A DNA stretch of 64,000 bases, from the NCBI GenBank assembly GCA_025059195.1, contig JANXDU010000018.1, forward strand, positions 1-64,000, written 5' to 3'. Made by a program: the position numbers and the translations under genes. The notes beneath the pieces are model-generated. The model ran no database searches, had not been told where the DNA came from, and saw only the letters and a list, made by a program, of their open reading frames with translations. The DNA comes from Candidatus Bathyarchaeota archaeon (GTDB lineage Archaea > Thermoproteota > Bathyarchaeia > Bathyarchaeales > Bathycorpusculaceae). This document shows positions 1 to 8,251 of the stretch, in pieces; positions within the stretch are counted from its first letter, which is position 1; the number at the start of each line of letters is the position of its first letter.

Positions 1-939
1 CCTCAAAAATTGAAGTTTGCGTTTTACTGGGCGGCTAGCTGCGGCGGATGCGAAATCGCTGTTCTGGATGTCAACGAGAAAATTTTGGATGTTATAGCTA
101 AGGCGGACATAGTTTTTTGGCCCGTTGCCATAGATGTTAAATACAAAGATGTGGAAAACATGTCCGATAAAAGCATAGACGTGTGCTTCTTTAATGGTGC
201 CATCCGGAACAGTGAACAGGAATATTTAGCGAAACTATTGAGGCGGAAGTCAAAGGTTCTTGTGGCTTTTGGCTCATGCGCCTGCGACGGGAGCGTTGTC
301 GGTTTAGGCAACCTTTGGAACCGTGAAAAAATCTTTGAAAGAGCCTACTTTGAAACGTCTTCAACGAAAAATCCCGAGCGCATAACACCTCAAACCAGTT
401 TTAAGGTGCCGCAGGGCGAGCTTGAGCTTCCAGAGTTCTACGACACGGTCAAAACTTTGGCGCAAACAGTGGACGTGGACTACTTTATATCTGGCTGTCC
501 ACCTCCGGTTCCAAGGATTATTGACGCCTTAGAAGCCATTTTTAGCGGAAAGCTTCCACCGAAAGGTGCAAACCTCCTCTTCAACAAGTCCGTGTGCGAC
601 GAGTGTCCAAGAGAGAGGAAAGACCGTAAAATCCCTCAATTAAGGCGAATTTACGAGATAGAAGACGACTTCAAAACATGCTTCTTAGAGCAAAGCGTAA
701 TATGCATGGGTCCGGCCACCAGAGGCGGATGCAGCGCTCAATGTTTAAAGGCGAATATGCCGTGCACTGGATGCGGAGGACCCGCACCACGTGTAACCGA
801 CCAAGGCGCCGCCATGATCGGTGCCTTTGCCTCTATAGCCGTAGACCCAAAGGTTATAGAGCAAGTTGTGGATCCGGTTGGGACCTTTTACAAGTATTCT
901 TTGGCCAACTCACTTCTGCGGAGGAGGGTGGTGCGATGA
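1..939 (+). CDS. mvhG: F420-non-reducing hydrogenase small subunit (MvhG/VhuG type), copy A, 5' partial
   Basis: Small, electron-transferring subunit of a cytosolic group 3 [NiFe] hydrogenase that works with Hdr. The frame is open from base 1, so the first few codons lie outside the window; copy B (16364) has about six more N-terminal residues. The proximal-cluster motif CGGCE is near the N-terminus, and the C-terminal half carries CDEC, CMGPATRGGCSAQC and PCTGCGGP, the cysteines expected for three Fe-S clusters. The TGA stop overlaps the ATG of the large subunit. The TTG at base 10 is an internal codon. Several stretches are nearly identical in DNA to copy B. Confidence 0.93.
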   Translation, partial: PQKLKFAFYWAASCGGCEIAVLDVNEKILDVIAKADIVFWPVAIDVKYKDVENMSDKSIDVCFFNGAIRNSEQEYLAKLLRRKSKVLVAFGSCACDGSVVGLGNLWNREKIFERAYFETSSTKNPERITPQTSFKVPQGELELPEFYDTVKTLAQTVDVDYFISGCPPPVPRIIDALEAIFSGKLPPKGANLLFNKSVCDECPRERKDRKIPQLRRIYEIEDDFKTCFLEQSVICMGPATRGGCSAQCLKANMPCTGCGGPAPRVTDQGAAMIGAFASIAVDPKVIEQVVDPVGTFYKYSLANSLLRRRVVR

Positions 940-2393
940 GGGAGGTGGTTATAAACCCTATTACAAGGCTTGAAGGCCACGGGAAAATAACCATATTCCT
1001 AAACGAGGAAGGCGACGTGGACGAGGCTTACCTTCAAGTTCCAGAACTAAGAGGCTTCGAGAAGTTCTGTGAAGGCCGCAGAGCCGAAGACCTCCCCATA
1101 ATAACGCCCCGCATTTGCGGTGTCTGTCCCGTCGCCCACCACATGGCAAGTGCCAAAGCCTTGGACGCAGCCTTTAACGTGGAGCCGCCGGAACCGGCCA
1201 AAAAACTCCGCGAACTCATGTATTGTGGCTACTATCTTTACGACCACACCCTACACTTCTATTACCTTGGAGGCCCAGACTTTGTCGTTGGACCAGATGC
1301 ACCGCCTGAGAAGCGCAACGTTTTAGGCGTTATTGAAAAGGCTGGCCTCGAAATTGGCAAAGAAGTCATAAAGCATAGGGCTTACGGCCAAAAAATAACA
1401 GAGATTTTAGGTGGCAAGGCAACTCACCCCGTGAGCGCGTGTATTCCAGGCGGTTTTTCGAGACCCATAACGGAGGAGGAACGTCAAGAAATCGAGCGCA
1501 TGGTTAGAAGCCTCCTTGAATTCGCCAAGTTTTCGCTGAAGCTTTTCGACGACATCGTGTTGAAAAACCCAAGCTATGTGAGCCTTGTTAAAAGCGAGGC
1601 GTACACCCTTAAAACCTACTACATGGGATTGGTGGACAAAAACAACAAGGTAAACTTTTACGATGGAAACGTCCGTGTAGTGGACCCGGCCGGACGGGAG
1701 TTCATCAAATTCTCGCCCAAAGAATACTTAGACGTGGTAGAGGAACGCGTGGAGCCATGGACCTACGTGAAACTTCCATACCTAAAGAAGGTGGGCTGGA
1801 AAGGCTTTGTGGGCGGTTTGGAAAGCGGCGTTTACCGTGTTGGGCCTCTTGGAAGGCTTAACGCGGCGGACGGCATGGCGACACCCCTTGCTCAAGAGGA
1901 ATATGAGCGCATGTATGCAACACTGGGCGGAAAACCAGTCCATTACACGTTGGCTTACCATTGGGCCAGACTCATCGAGCTTTTGTATGCAGCTGAACGC
2001 GCCCTTGAGCTCGTAACAGACCCAGAAATTACAAGCAAAAACATCCGCGGCAAGCCTGACAAGCCCGGCGAAGGTGTTGGCATAGTTGAGGCTGCCCGTG
2101 GAACCCTTATTCATCATTACCAGTTAGACGAGAACGCTCTAGCTAAAAAAGTCAATTTAATCGTGGCCACCACGCATAACGTGCCGGGCATATGCATGTC
2201 AATTAGGGACGCGGCAAAAGGCCTAGTCAAAAAGGGAAAGGTTACGGACGGCGTATTAAACATGATTGAGATGGCCTTCCGGGCTTATGACCCATGTTTT
2301 GCATGTGCAACCCACTTCGCTGGGGGCCAAATGCCCCTAGAAGTGGAAATTTACGACAGTGAAGGGAGGCTTATTCAAAAAATTAAGAGGTGA
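936..2393 (+). CDS. mvhA: F420-non-reducing hydrogenase large subunit (MvhA/VhuA type), copy A
   Basis: Catalytic NiFe-site subunit, 485 aa. The N-terminal ligand motif RICGVC (Cys61, Cys64) and the C-terminal DPCFACATH (about Cys454, Cys457) are both intact, so it should bind the NiFe centre. About 25 residues follow the last histidine; in this family such a tail is removed by a maturation protease, and one is encoded at 18842. The start at 936 overlaps the mvhG stop (ATGA) and gives MREVVINPITRLEGHG, the normal family N-terminus. A longer in-frame start at 678 lies inside mvhG and is rejected. Its own stop overlaps the next GTG start. Confidence 0.95.
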   Translation: MREVVINPITRLEGHGKITIFLNEEGDVDEAYLQVPELRGFEKFCEGRRAEDLPIITPRICGVCPVAHHMASAKALDAAFNVEPPEPAKKLRELMYCGYYLYDHTLHFYYLGGPDFVVGPDAPPEKRNVLGVIEKAGLEIGKEVIKHRAYGQKITEILGGKATHPVSACIPGGFSRPITEEERQEIERMVRSLLEFAKFSLKLFDDIVLKNPSYVSLVKSEAYTLKTYYMGLVDKNNKVNFYDGNVRVVDPAGREFIKFSPKEYLDVVEERVEPWTYVKLPYLKKVGWKGFVGGLESGVYRVGPLGRLNAADGMATPLAQEEYERMYATLGGKPVHYTLAYHWARLIELLYAAERALELVTDPEITSKNIRGKPDKPGEGVGIVEAARGTLIHHYQLDENALAKKVNLIVATTHNVPGICMSIRDAAKGLVKKGKVTDGVLNMIEMAFRAYDPCFACATHFAGGQMPLEVEIYDSEGRLIQKIKR

Positions 2394-4807
2394 AAAACGT
2401 GGAAGAAGTTAAGGTTGGCGTATTCCTATCTGACTGCGGTGGGCAAATAGCCAAAATCCTGGACTTTGAAGCCTTAACAAAATTTGTTAAGGATGTCTCG
2501 GGGGTTGTGCTCGTTGCTCGGGGAAGCGAGTTCTGGAGGGGTCAAGGCCTCCAAGCAATAGTGGACGCTGTTAAATCCAAGAAGATAAACCGCGTCGTTG
2601 TGGCAGAAACTATTCCAAAAATAAGCGAAGTAGCCATTGCAAAAGCCGTGGAGGAAGCTGGGCTTAACCCGCATTTAATGGAAGTTGTAGACCTTAAAAA
2701 CCATTGTGCATGGCCCCACATAGACACGCCTGAAGAGGCTACGGAAAAGGCTAAGGCAATGCTTCTGGCAGCCATTGAAAAAGCTAAGCTTCTCGAGCCA
2801 ATAGGTAAAGCTGAGTTTCCAGCTGTCAAGGCCGTCCTCGTCATCGGCGGCGGAGCAGCTGGAATGCAAGCGGCTGAAGACTTGGCTGAAATGGGTTTCA
2901 AAGTTTACCTTGTCGAAAAAGAGCCGTTTTTGGGCGGTTTAGCAGCTAAAGCTGTGCGGTTCTTTCCAACAGACGACTGCGCCATATGTATTCAGTCTCC
3001 AGCAAGCCTTACAACAGTCACGCAGACTTCGAGGAAGTGTGTTTACCGCTCCGGCTTGTCGGAGATTCCAAACCTAAACGTTTTGACAAACACTAAAATT
3101 GTGAAAGTCGAAGGCAGCCCGGGCAACTTTAAAGTGACGGTTGAACGGAAACCCCGCTACGTGGACGAGAAAAAGTGCGTGGCTTGCGACCTTTGCACAA
3201 GCGTCTGTCCAGTGGAGGTGCCAGACGAGTATAACGCTAAGCTCTCAAAACGTAAAGCTATTTACGTAAACAAGCTGCTGGTTTATCCGCCAGCTTACGT
3301 TATAGACGCTAAAGCCTGTAAGTTCCATGAATGCGCTAAATGCTTTCAAGTCTGTCCAACAAAAGCCGTTAACCTAGACCAAAAACCCGAACACGTGACG
3401 CTTAATGTTGGCGGTATTATTGTGGCCACGGGCTTCCGCGAATACGACCCAAGCGTCATCAAAGAATACCACTACGGCGAGTATCCAGACGTGATAACCC
3501 ATCTGGAACTGGCGAGGATGCTTGACGCTTTCGGCCCCACAAGCGGTGTGCCAGTTAAGCCCTCCGACGGCAAACCAGCTAAACGCATAGTGTTCGTGCA
3601 ATGCGTCGGCTCGAGGGACCGCCGTTGGAACCCCTATTGCTCGAGCATTTGCTGCATGATTTCACTGAAACATGCCACCATGATTAAGGAGGCTTTTCCA
3701 GACGCAGATGTAACCATATGCTACATAGACATTCGCACAACGGGCCGTGAACACGAATACTACTATGAAAGGGCTCGCGAAATGGGCGTCAAATTCGTTA
3801 AGGGAAGGCCCTCCGAAATAATCCATGACCCAGCTACAAACACGCTTGTTGTTGAGGTTGAAGATGAGCTTTTGCGAAGACTTTTGGAGCTTGAAGCAGA
3901 CCTGGTGGTTTTGGCCACGGCTATGGTTCCATCCGAAGACGCAAAAGAGCTGGCGCAAATTTTGGACATCGAACTTGACCAAGACGGCTTCTTTAAAGAG
4001 TATAACGCCAAACTAAGGCCGACGGAAACAAAGCGGAGAGGCATATTCATATGCGGAGGCGCAGTTTTCCCCAAAGACGTGCCAACGGCTTCGCTTCACG
4101 CTCACTCTGCAGCTGTCAAGGCAGCTAAGTTCCTAATGAACGGAAAAATTGTAAAGGACTTAAAGGTCGCCGTCGTCAACCAAGACTACTGCGGAAACTG
4201 CCAATTCTGCCCGGTAACATGTCCTTACGGCGCCATAATCCTAGAGCCCAAAGGAGACGGCCACTTCACCGCCAAGGTTTCAGAGCTTCTCTGTGAGGGT
4301 TGCGGTGTCTGCGTCGGCACATGCCCCGTGGGCGCCATAGAGCTTAGCCACTTGAAGTCAAGCCAAATATCTGCCCAGATAAAGGCGCTGCTATCCGTCA
4401 ATGGCACTTCCAAGCCGCTTGTGTTAGTATTCAGTTGTTCTGAATGTGGCCATGCAGCTGTGGATTCTTCTGGAATGGCTATGATGAGCTATCCAGCCAA
4501 CGTGCGGGTGCTGCGGGTTCCATGCACCGGCGTGATTCAAGTTCAACATATACTTGAAGCCTTCAAGGCTGGAGCCCAAGGCGTTATGGTTGTTGGCTGC
4601 AAGCCCGACGGGTGTCACTACGAAGTTGGAAGCCAAAAAGCCAAACAAAGAGTGGAGATGGCGAAGATGCTGCTTCAAGCCTATGGAATAGAACCCGAAA
4701 GGCTTGAAATGTTAAACCTAGTCTTCATCGAAGGCGACAAGTTCGCCGAAGCCGCCAAAACCATGTCCGAGAAAGTGGAGAAACTAGGCCCACTACAGCT
4801 CTCCTAG
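2390..4807 (+). CDS. hdrA: HdrA-MvhD fusion: heterodisulfide reductase FAD/Fe-S subunit with C-terminal hydrogenase-linker domain
   Basis: 805 aa, GTG start overlapping the mvhA stop. Order seen: an HdrA N-terminal domain (1-135); FAD Rossmann motif VIGGGAAGMQ (151-160); the DDCAIC cysteines; an inserted two-cluster ferredoxin (Cys263/266/269/273 and Cys310/315/318/322); the rest of the flavoprotein; two more [4Fe-4S] motifs (CGNCQFCPVTC and CEGCGVCVGTC); and an MvhD domain from about 675 with CSEC, PCTG and GCKPDGC. MvhD normally links hydrogenase to HdrA, so the fusion joins both jobs. The N-terminal domain is degenerate: compared with the second module of the tandem HdrA at 11437, most cluster cysteines are replaced. 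Probably bifurcates electrons from H2 to ferredoxin and HdrB; the real acceptor is unknown. Confidence 0.93.
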   Translation: MKNVEEVKVGVFLSDCGGQIAKILDFEALTKFVKDVSGVVLVARGSEFWRGQGLQAIVDAVKSKKINRVVVAETIPKISEVAIAKAVEEAGLNPHLMEVVDLKNHCAWPHIDTPEEATEKAKAMLLAAIEKAKLLEPIGKAEFPAVKAVLVIGGGAAGMQAAEDLAEMGFKVYLVEKEPFLGGLAAKAVRFFPTDDCAICIQSPASLTTVTQTSRKCVYRSGLSEIPNLNVLTNTKIVKVEGSPGNFKVTVERKPRYVDEKKCVACDLCTSVCPVEVPDEYNAKLSKRKAIYVNKLLVYPPAYVIDAKACKFHECAKCFQVCPTKAVNLDQKPEHVTLNVGGIIVATGFREYDPSVIKEYHYGEYPDVITHLELARMLDAFGPTSGVPVKPSDGKPAKRIVFVQCVGSRDRRWNPYCSSICCMISLKHATMIKEAFPDADVTICYIDIRTTGREHEYYYERAREMGVKFVKGRPSEIIHDPATNTLVVEVEDELLRRLLELEADLVVLATAMVPSEDAKELAQILDIELDQDGFFKEYNAKLRPTETKRRGIFICGGAVFPKDVPTASLHAHSAAVKAAKFLMNGKIVKDLKVAVVNQDYCGNCQFCPVTCPYGAIILEPKGDGHFTAKVSELLCEGCGVCVGTCPVGAIELSHLKSSQISAQIKALLSVNGTSKPLVLVFSCSECGHAAVDSSGMAMMSYPANVRVLRVPCTGVIQVQHILEAFKAGAQGVMVVGCKPDGCHYEVGSQKAKQRVEMAKMLLQAYGIEPERLEMLNLVFIEGDKFAEAAKTMSEKVEKLGPLQLS

Positions 4808-4836
4808 AAAACGGAAAACTTTAAAGGAGGAGGAAA

Positions 4837-5340
4837 ATGACTGAGGAAAAACCCCTCGATTTTGCAAGGGAGATAACTGGCAGACTTGGCGGAGAAACCA
4901 TAACCCGCTGTTACCAATGCGGCACATGTGCCAGCGCATGCCCCGTTACAAAAACAACCGAACGCTATAACCCCCGCCAAGTGATAAGGCTGGCTTTGCT
5001 TGGACAAAGAAACGACGTTCTCAAAGGCGACGCCATCTGGCTTTGCGCTTCATGCTACAACTGCCAAGAACGGTGTCCCCAAAAAGTCGAAGTCGCAGAT
5101 GTAATATACGCCCTAAGAAACATGGCCATCCGAGGAGGCAACATACCCGCCATATACACGGAGTTTGCGGCGGCCCTTATGAACGAGGGACGCCTAGCCC
5201 CCATGTCAAAATTCCTCGAAAAGAAAAGAGCAGAGTATGGATTGCCGCCGCTTAAACCAGCAAACACAGAAGCCCTCAAAAAGATTTTGGCGGCGACAGG
5301 CTTCGACAAAATAATGTTCAGAAAGGAAGGCGCAACATAA
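4837..5340 (+). CDS. hdrC: Heterodisulfide reductase subunit C (HdrC), copy A
   Basis: 167 aa, with the two complete [4Fe-4S] motifs of HdrC: Cys25/28/31/35 and Cys70/73/76/80. It relays electrons between HdrA and the catalytic subunit HdrB. A strong purine-rich ribosome site (AGGAGGAGG) sits just before the ATG, after a 29-base gap from the HdrA-MvhD gene. Its TAA stop shares a base with the hdrB start, so the two are translationally coupled. Confidence 0.95.
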   Translation: MTEEKPLDFAREITGRLGGETITRCYQCGTCASACPVTKTTERYNPRQVIRLALLGQRNDVLKGDAIWLCASCYNCQERCPQKVEVADVIYALRNMAIRGGNIPAIYTEFAAALMNEGRLAPMSKFLEKKRAEYGLPPLKPANTEALKKILAATGFDKIMFRKEGAT

Positions 5341-6215
5341 TGACAGGTTACGCTCTATTTTTGGGCTGCACAATACCTGCCCGCCAACCCCACTATGAAC
5401 TGGCAGCGAGAAAAGCCCTAACAAAACTCGGAATAGAGCTTGTGGACATGGAAGGCGCAACGTGCTGTGCACCACCCCCCATTCAGTCTATAGATTTAGA
5501 AACAAGCCTCGCATTAGCCGCCTACAACATATGTCTAGCAGAAGAGGCAGACCTAAACATCCTCACGCTATGCACTGGGTGTTTCGAATCGTTAACCATT
5601 GCAAACCGCATTCTAAAGGGAAAGCGGGAGCTTCGCGAAAAAATAAACAAGATTTTGTCCAACGTGGGAAAAGAGTTCAAAGGCACAAAAGAGGTTAGGC
5701 ATTACCTACAAGTTCTAATGGACGATGTAGGCGTAAACCGCCTAAAACAAAACGTCGTGAAACCATTAAACGGGCTTAAGGTAGCTGCATTCCCCGGATG
5801 CCACCTACTAAGGCCAAGCGAACTGCTACGCCTTGACGACCCGGAACGTCCCCGCATCTTTGACATGTTGATAGAAACGGTAGGCGCCAAAAGTATACCC
5901 TACAAGAACAAACTGCGATGTTGCGGTGGGCTCCTCAGAGGCTACGCGGATGATGTAGCTCTAGCCATAGCGAGAGACAAAATCGCAAACGCTTACAACG
6001 CTGGAGCGGACTGCATTTCAACGCTCTGCCCCTTCTGCTTCCTAACCCTAGACCTAGGACAAATGCTGATAAAAACCGCTTACAAGGAAGAATACAACAT
6101 GCCAATAATCCATTATGCCGAATTATTAAGCTTAAGCCTAGGCGTAGCGCCCAAAGAGCTAGCCCTAGACTTCCATAAGATGAAAGTGGACAAAGTTTTG
6201 GAGAAAATAGGCTGA
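5340..6215 (+). CDS. hdrB: Heterodisulfide reductase subunit B (HdrB), copy A
   Basis: 291 aa, two CCG domains that in HdrB carry the noncubane [4Fe-4S] clusters reducing the disulfide. The second domain is canonical (Cys154, CCGG at 194-195, CPFC at 230/233). In the first domain the double-cysteine motif reads TCCAPP (Cys42, Cys43, Ala44) rather than CCG, with CTGC at 78/81 and Cys10 conserved; the cysteines are kept and the usual glycine is not. Last gene of the first hydrogenase-Hdr operon. The natural disulfide (CoM-S-S-CoB or another thiol) cannot be told from sequence. Confidence 0.94.
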   Translation: MTGYALFLGCTIPARQPHYELAARKALTKLGIELVDMEGATCCAPPPIQSIDLETSLALAAYNICLAEEADLNILTLCTGCFESLTIANRILKGKRELREKINKILSNVGKEFKGTKEVRHYLQVLMDDVGVNRLKQNVVKPLNGLKVAAFPGCHLLRPSELLRLDDPERPRIFDMLIETVGAKSIPYKNKLRCCGGLLRGYADDVALAIARDKIANAYNAGADCISTLCPFCFLTLDLGQMLIKTAYKEEYNMPIIHYAELLSLSLGVAPKELALDFHKMKVDKVLEKIG

Positions 6216-6301
6216 TGAAGGCGTGGCACTTTCCCTTTCCTTTAGCCCTTGTTAGAAAGTGTTAAAAGCTGGTGGCGGCATTAGCCTTTTGAGGTGTCTT
6301 C

Positions 6302-6499
6302 ATGAAGACCACAGCCCTTAAAGAGCATAAGTGTTTCTGCTGCGGCGGAGTTATCAAAAGAGGCGAAGAATGTTTTGTGTTCATCGTTAACCCCGAGAAT
6401 CCAAGCAAAAACGAGTTTGACGTGATATACACTTGTGCGAAATGCGCCGAAGAAGAGGCTTGCCGAAGAAGGATTAGACAAAAAGGCGTAACAGTTTAG
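6302..6499 (+). CDS. Small cysteine-rich, probably zinc-binding protein, unknown function
   Basis: 65 aa. Paired CFCC near residues 12-15 and CAKC at about 46-49 look like a zinc ribbon split by about 30 residues, with a basic C-terminal tail. It lies 86 bases after hdrB on the same strand, and its end nearly meets the convergent Hsp20-like gene. I do not recognise a named family. The clean pair of CxxC-type knuckles and charged, non-repetitive composition favour a real gene. Confidence 0.6.
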   Translation: MKTTALKEHKCFCCGGVIKRGEECFVFIVNPENPSKNEFDVIYTCAKCAEEEACRRRIRQKGVTV

Positions 6500-6500
6500 C

Positions 6501-6965
6501 CTAATTTTTATAGTTTAAAAGTGTTCTGATTTTTGGAATTTCAACCTCTAATGCTTTGTTGTTGTTGCATCGCATAACCATGTTCTCAACCTGCAACTCC
6601 TCAACCGGAAGGTTAAGCTTCCAGCAAACGTCCTCAATACAGATCTGCAAGCCATCATCAACCTTGTTAACGGTTATCCTATGATCTAGGCAGCGACATT
6701 GCATCAAAACCTTGACATAATTTTCATCCTCGAAAACATCTATCAAGGGCTCTTCAATGTGTGGAAGCGGGATAAAATGCTTAAAGGTTGGGCTTTCAAA
6801 TTTTTCTTCAAACATGTACTTCCTTTTCAAAAGCTTTTCCATAGGCTCTAAGGGGTTTCCTTCACCCACTTTTTCTTCTTCTTTGAGGCTTTCCACCAAC
6901 TTCTTAGCTAGGACTTTGCAGAAGACGTCAATATTCCGCAAGGCTTCTTCAAAATCATCACTCAT
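6501..6965 (-). CDS. Hsp20/alpha-crystallin-like protein
   Basis: 154 aa. The N-terminal half is acidic and helical. From about residue 70 the pattern EEPLIDVFEDENYVKVLMQC, then KLNLPVEELQVENMVMRCNN, matches the beta-strand layout of small heat-shock proteins (a 'V.V...LPG' type sandwich ending in an L/I-x-I/P strand). Typical Hsp20 ends are not strong, so it could be a GvpH/Hsp20-like adaptor rather than a true chaperone. It is convergent with the small zinc-like gene and followed by the PhoU gene on the same strand. Confidence 0.55.
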   Translation of the reverse strand: MSDDFEEALRNIDVFCKVLAKKLVESLKEEEKVGEGNPLEPMEKLLKRKYMFEEKFESPTFKHFIPLPHIEEPLIDVFEDENYVKVLMQCRCLDHRITVNKVDDGLQICIEDVCWKLNLPVEELQVENMVMRCNNNKALEVEIPKIRTLLNYKN

Positions 6966-7052
6966 GACGTCTTCCCATAAATAGAAATGTGCATTGGTCT
7001 ATTTAACTTTGTTTGTTTTAAGCATAGCTGAATCCTATTTTTGCTTTACAAA

Positions 7053-8126
7053 TTATTTCTTTTCAATTGTCAAAGGTAAAGTTCTAACATGCTTTACTGC
7101 TCGAACCACGTTGCCCGCATACCTGCTCGGGTCTTCTAATGCTCTGTTTATGGCAATTTCAGCTATTGTTGCGCCCTTGTCGGCAATTTTACTTAGGCAT
7201 GACAAAATAGACCTTATGTAAGGGATTTCCGGGGCTTCCCGCACAAGTCTGTTTGACTCTATTTCCAAGGTTTTCCGAAGTTCCAGAAGCTGGTTTGCAA
7301 CTTTTAGTTCCCTTGCAAAGAGGCACTCAATAGACTTTTGAAGGATTGTTTGGGTTAACTCGCTTAGGTGGAATATCCTATTAACAAAGTCTTCATGTAG
7401 CCTGTTTCTGTAAACCTCCATTTCAAGAACCTCTCTGGCTAAGTCTTCAGAATAGTCTGCAACCAACTCCAAATATTGAAGGATAAGTCTAGCTGCTGGT
7501 ATGAAAATCACATCCACCATTCCGACCTCTTCGGCTATGGCTGGCTTAACCTGAGCAGACAAAAGAAGCCGCACCGCCAAATAATAGATCTTGTCTGCTT
7601 CGTCCTCGCGGGCTATCGCCTCTTCGACGAGATCATAGTTTTTATCTTTGAAACCCAGCATTGCCTCGGAAAGTATTGTTGAAGCTATAAGGGCGAGCCT
7701 TCGGATGAGCATATCAAGCTTAAACTTTGTGGAGTCGATAGAGCATTGCAGGAGAACGTTTTTAGGGGTTTCCTCAAGAATACCTAAGCCTATAAGTTTT
7801 TGAACTATTCTTCGCACTTCGTCCACGTGGTTTTTCCCTATTCGGTTTGCGGAAATCACGCGTATGACGTCGCGTCCAAGGATGTAGCTTCCAACAATAA
7901 TCCTTTCAAGCATGCCTGGCTCGTCGCATGCATCAGCGTTCACGATGTATTCGTCGGCTTCTTCTCGTTGAGCCACGTGTCGAGGCATAATTTTTAGTGA
8001 ACCATCTCTTTCCGGGATTAGGAATAGTATGTCTTTTGGTTTTATGCCTTGTTCTTTAGTCCATTCATTGGGCAAGGAAACGGTCAGCGTTGAGTGTCCT
8101 ACTCTTTGAACTCTTCTAATTTCCAT
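7053..8126 (-). CDS. PhoU-family regulator with N-terminal AbrB/SpoVT-like DNA-binding domain
   Basis: 357 aa. Residues 1-48 form a swapped-hairpin AbrB-like domain (RRVQRVGHSTLTVSLP.. then DILFLIPE), and the rest is two helical PhoU repeats rich in E/D and conserved basic patches. Archaeal proteins of this layout are annotated as phosphate-uptake regulators, but no pst transport genes are in the window, so the phosphate link is by family only. A TATA-like stretch (TATAAATA on the minus strand near 8138-8156) lies about 26 bases ahead of the ATG, which suggests a leaderless or very short leader transcript. Divergent from the RHH-GcvH gene. Confidence 0.85.
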   Translation of the reverse strand: MEIRRVQRVGHSTLTVSLPNEWTKEQGIKPKDILFLIPERDGSLKIMPRHVAQREEADEYIVNADACDEPGMLERIIVGSYILGRDVIRVISANRIGKNHVDEVRRIVQKLIGLGILEETPKNVLLQCSIDSTKFKLDMLIRRLALIASTILSEAMLGFKDKNYDLVEEAIAREDEADKIYYLAVRLLLSAQVKPAIAEEVGMVDVIFIPAARLILQYLELVADYSEDLAREVLEMEVYRNRLHEDFVNRIFHLSELTQTILQKSIECLFARELKVANQLLELRKTLEIESNRLVREAPEIPYIRSILSCLSKIADKGATIAEIAINRALEDPSRYAGNVVRAVKHVRTLPLTIEKK

Positions 8127-8251
8127 GGGGTTTCCCTATTTATAGTATTTATATTGGCAGATTTATTTATTCTATATTTTCTATTTACGTTAGATATATA
8201 TTTTTCGCTTTGCTCTATATATCACGCAGATGTAAAGGAGGTTGATATGAA
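8127..8251. promoter_or_regulatory. Divergent AT-rich promoter region between the PhoU gene and the RHH-GcvH gene
   Basis: A 125-base, strongly AT-rich gap. Toward the minus strand a TATA-like block near 8138-8156 serves the PhoU gene. Toward the plus strand GATATATATTTTT near 8192-8205 and a clear ribosome site AAAGGAGGTT (8234-8243) serve the gene at 8252. An RHH protein encoded at this junction could bind here, but no obvious operator palindrome was picked out by eye. Confidence 0.5.

Noticed and set aside
678-935. N-terminal extension of the first hydrogenase large subunit
   Set aside because: It lies inside mvhG in another frame, and the family start is the ATG at 936 overlapping the mvhG stop.
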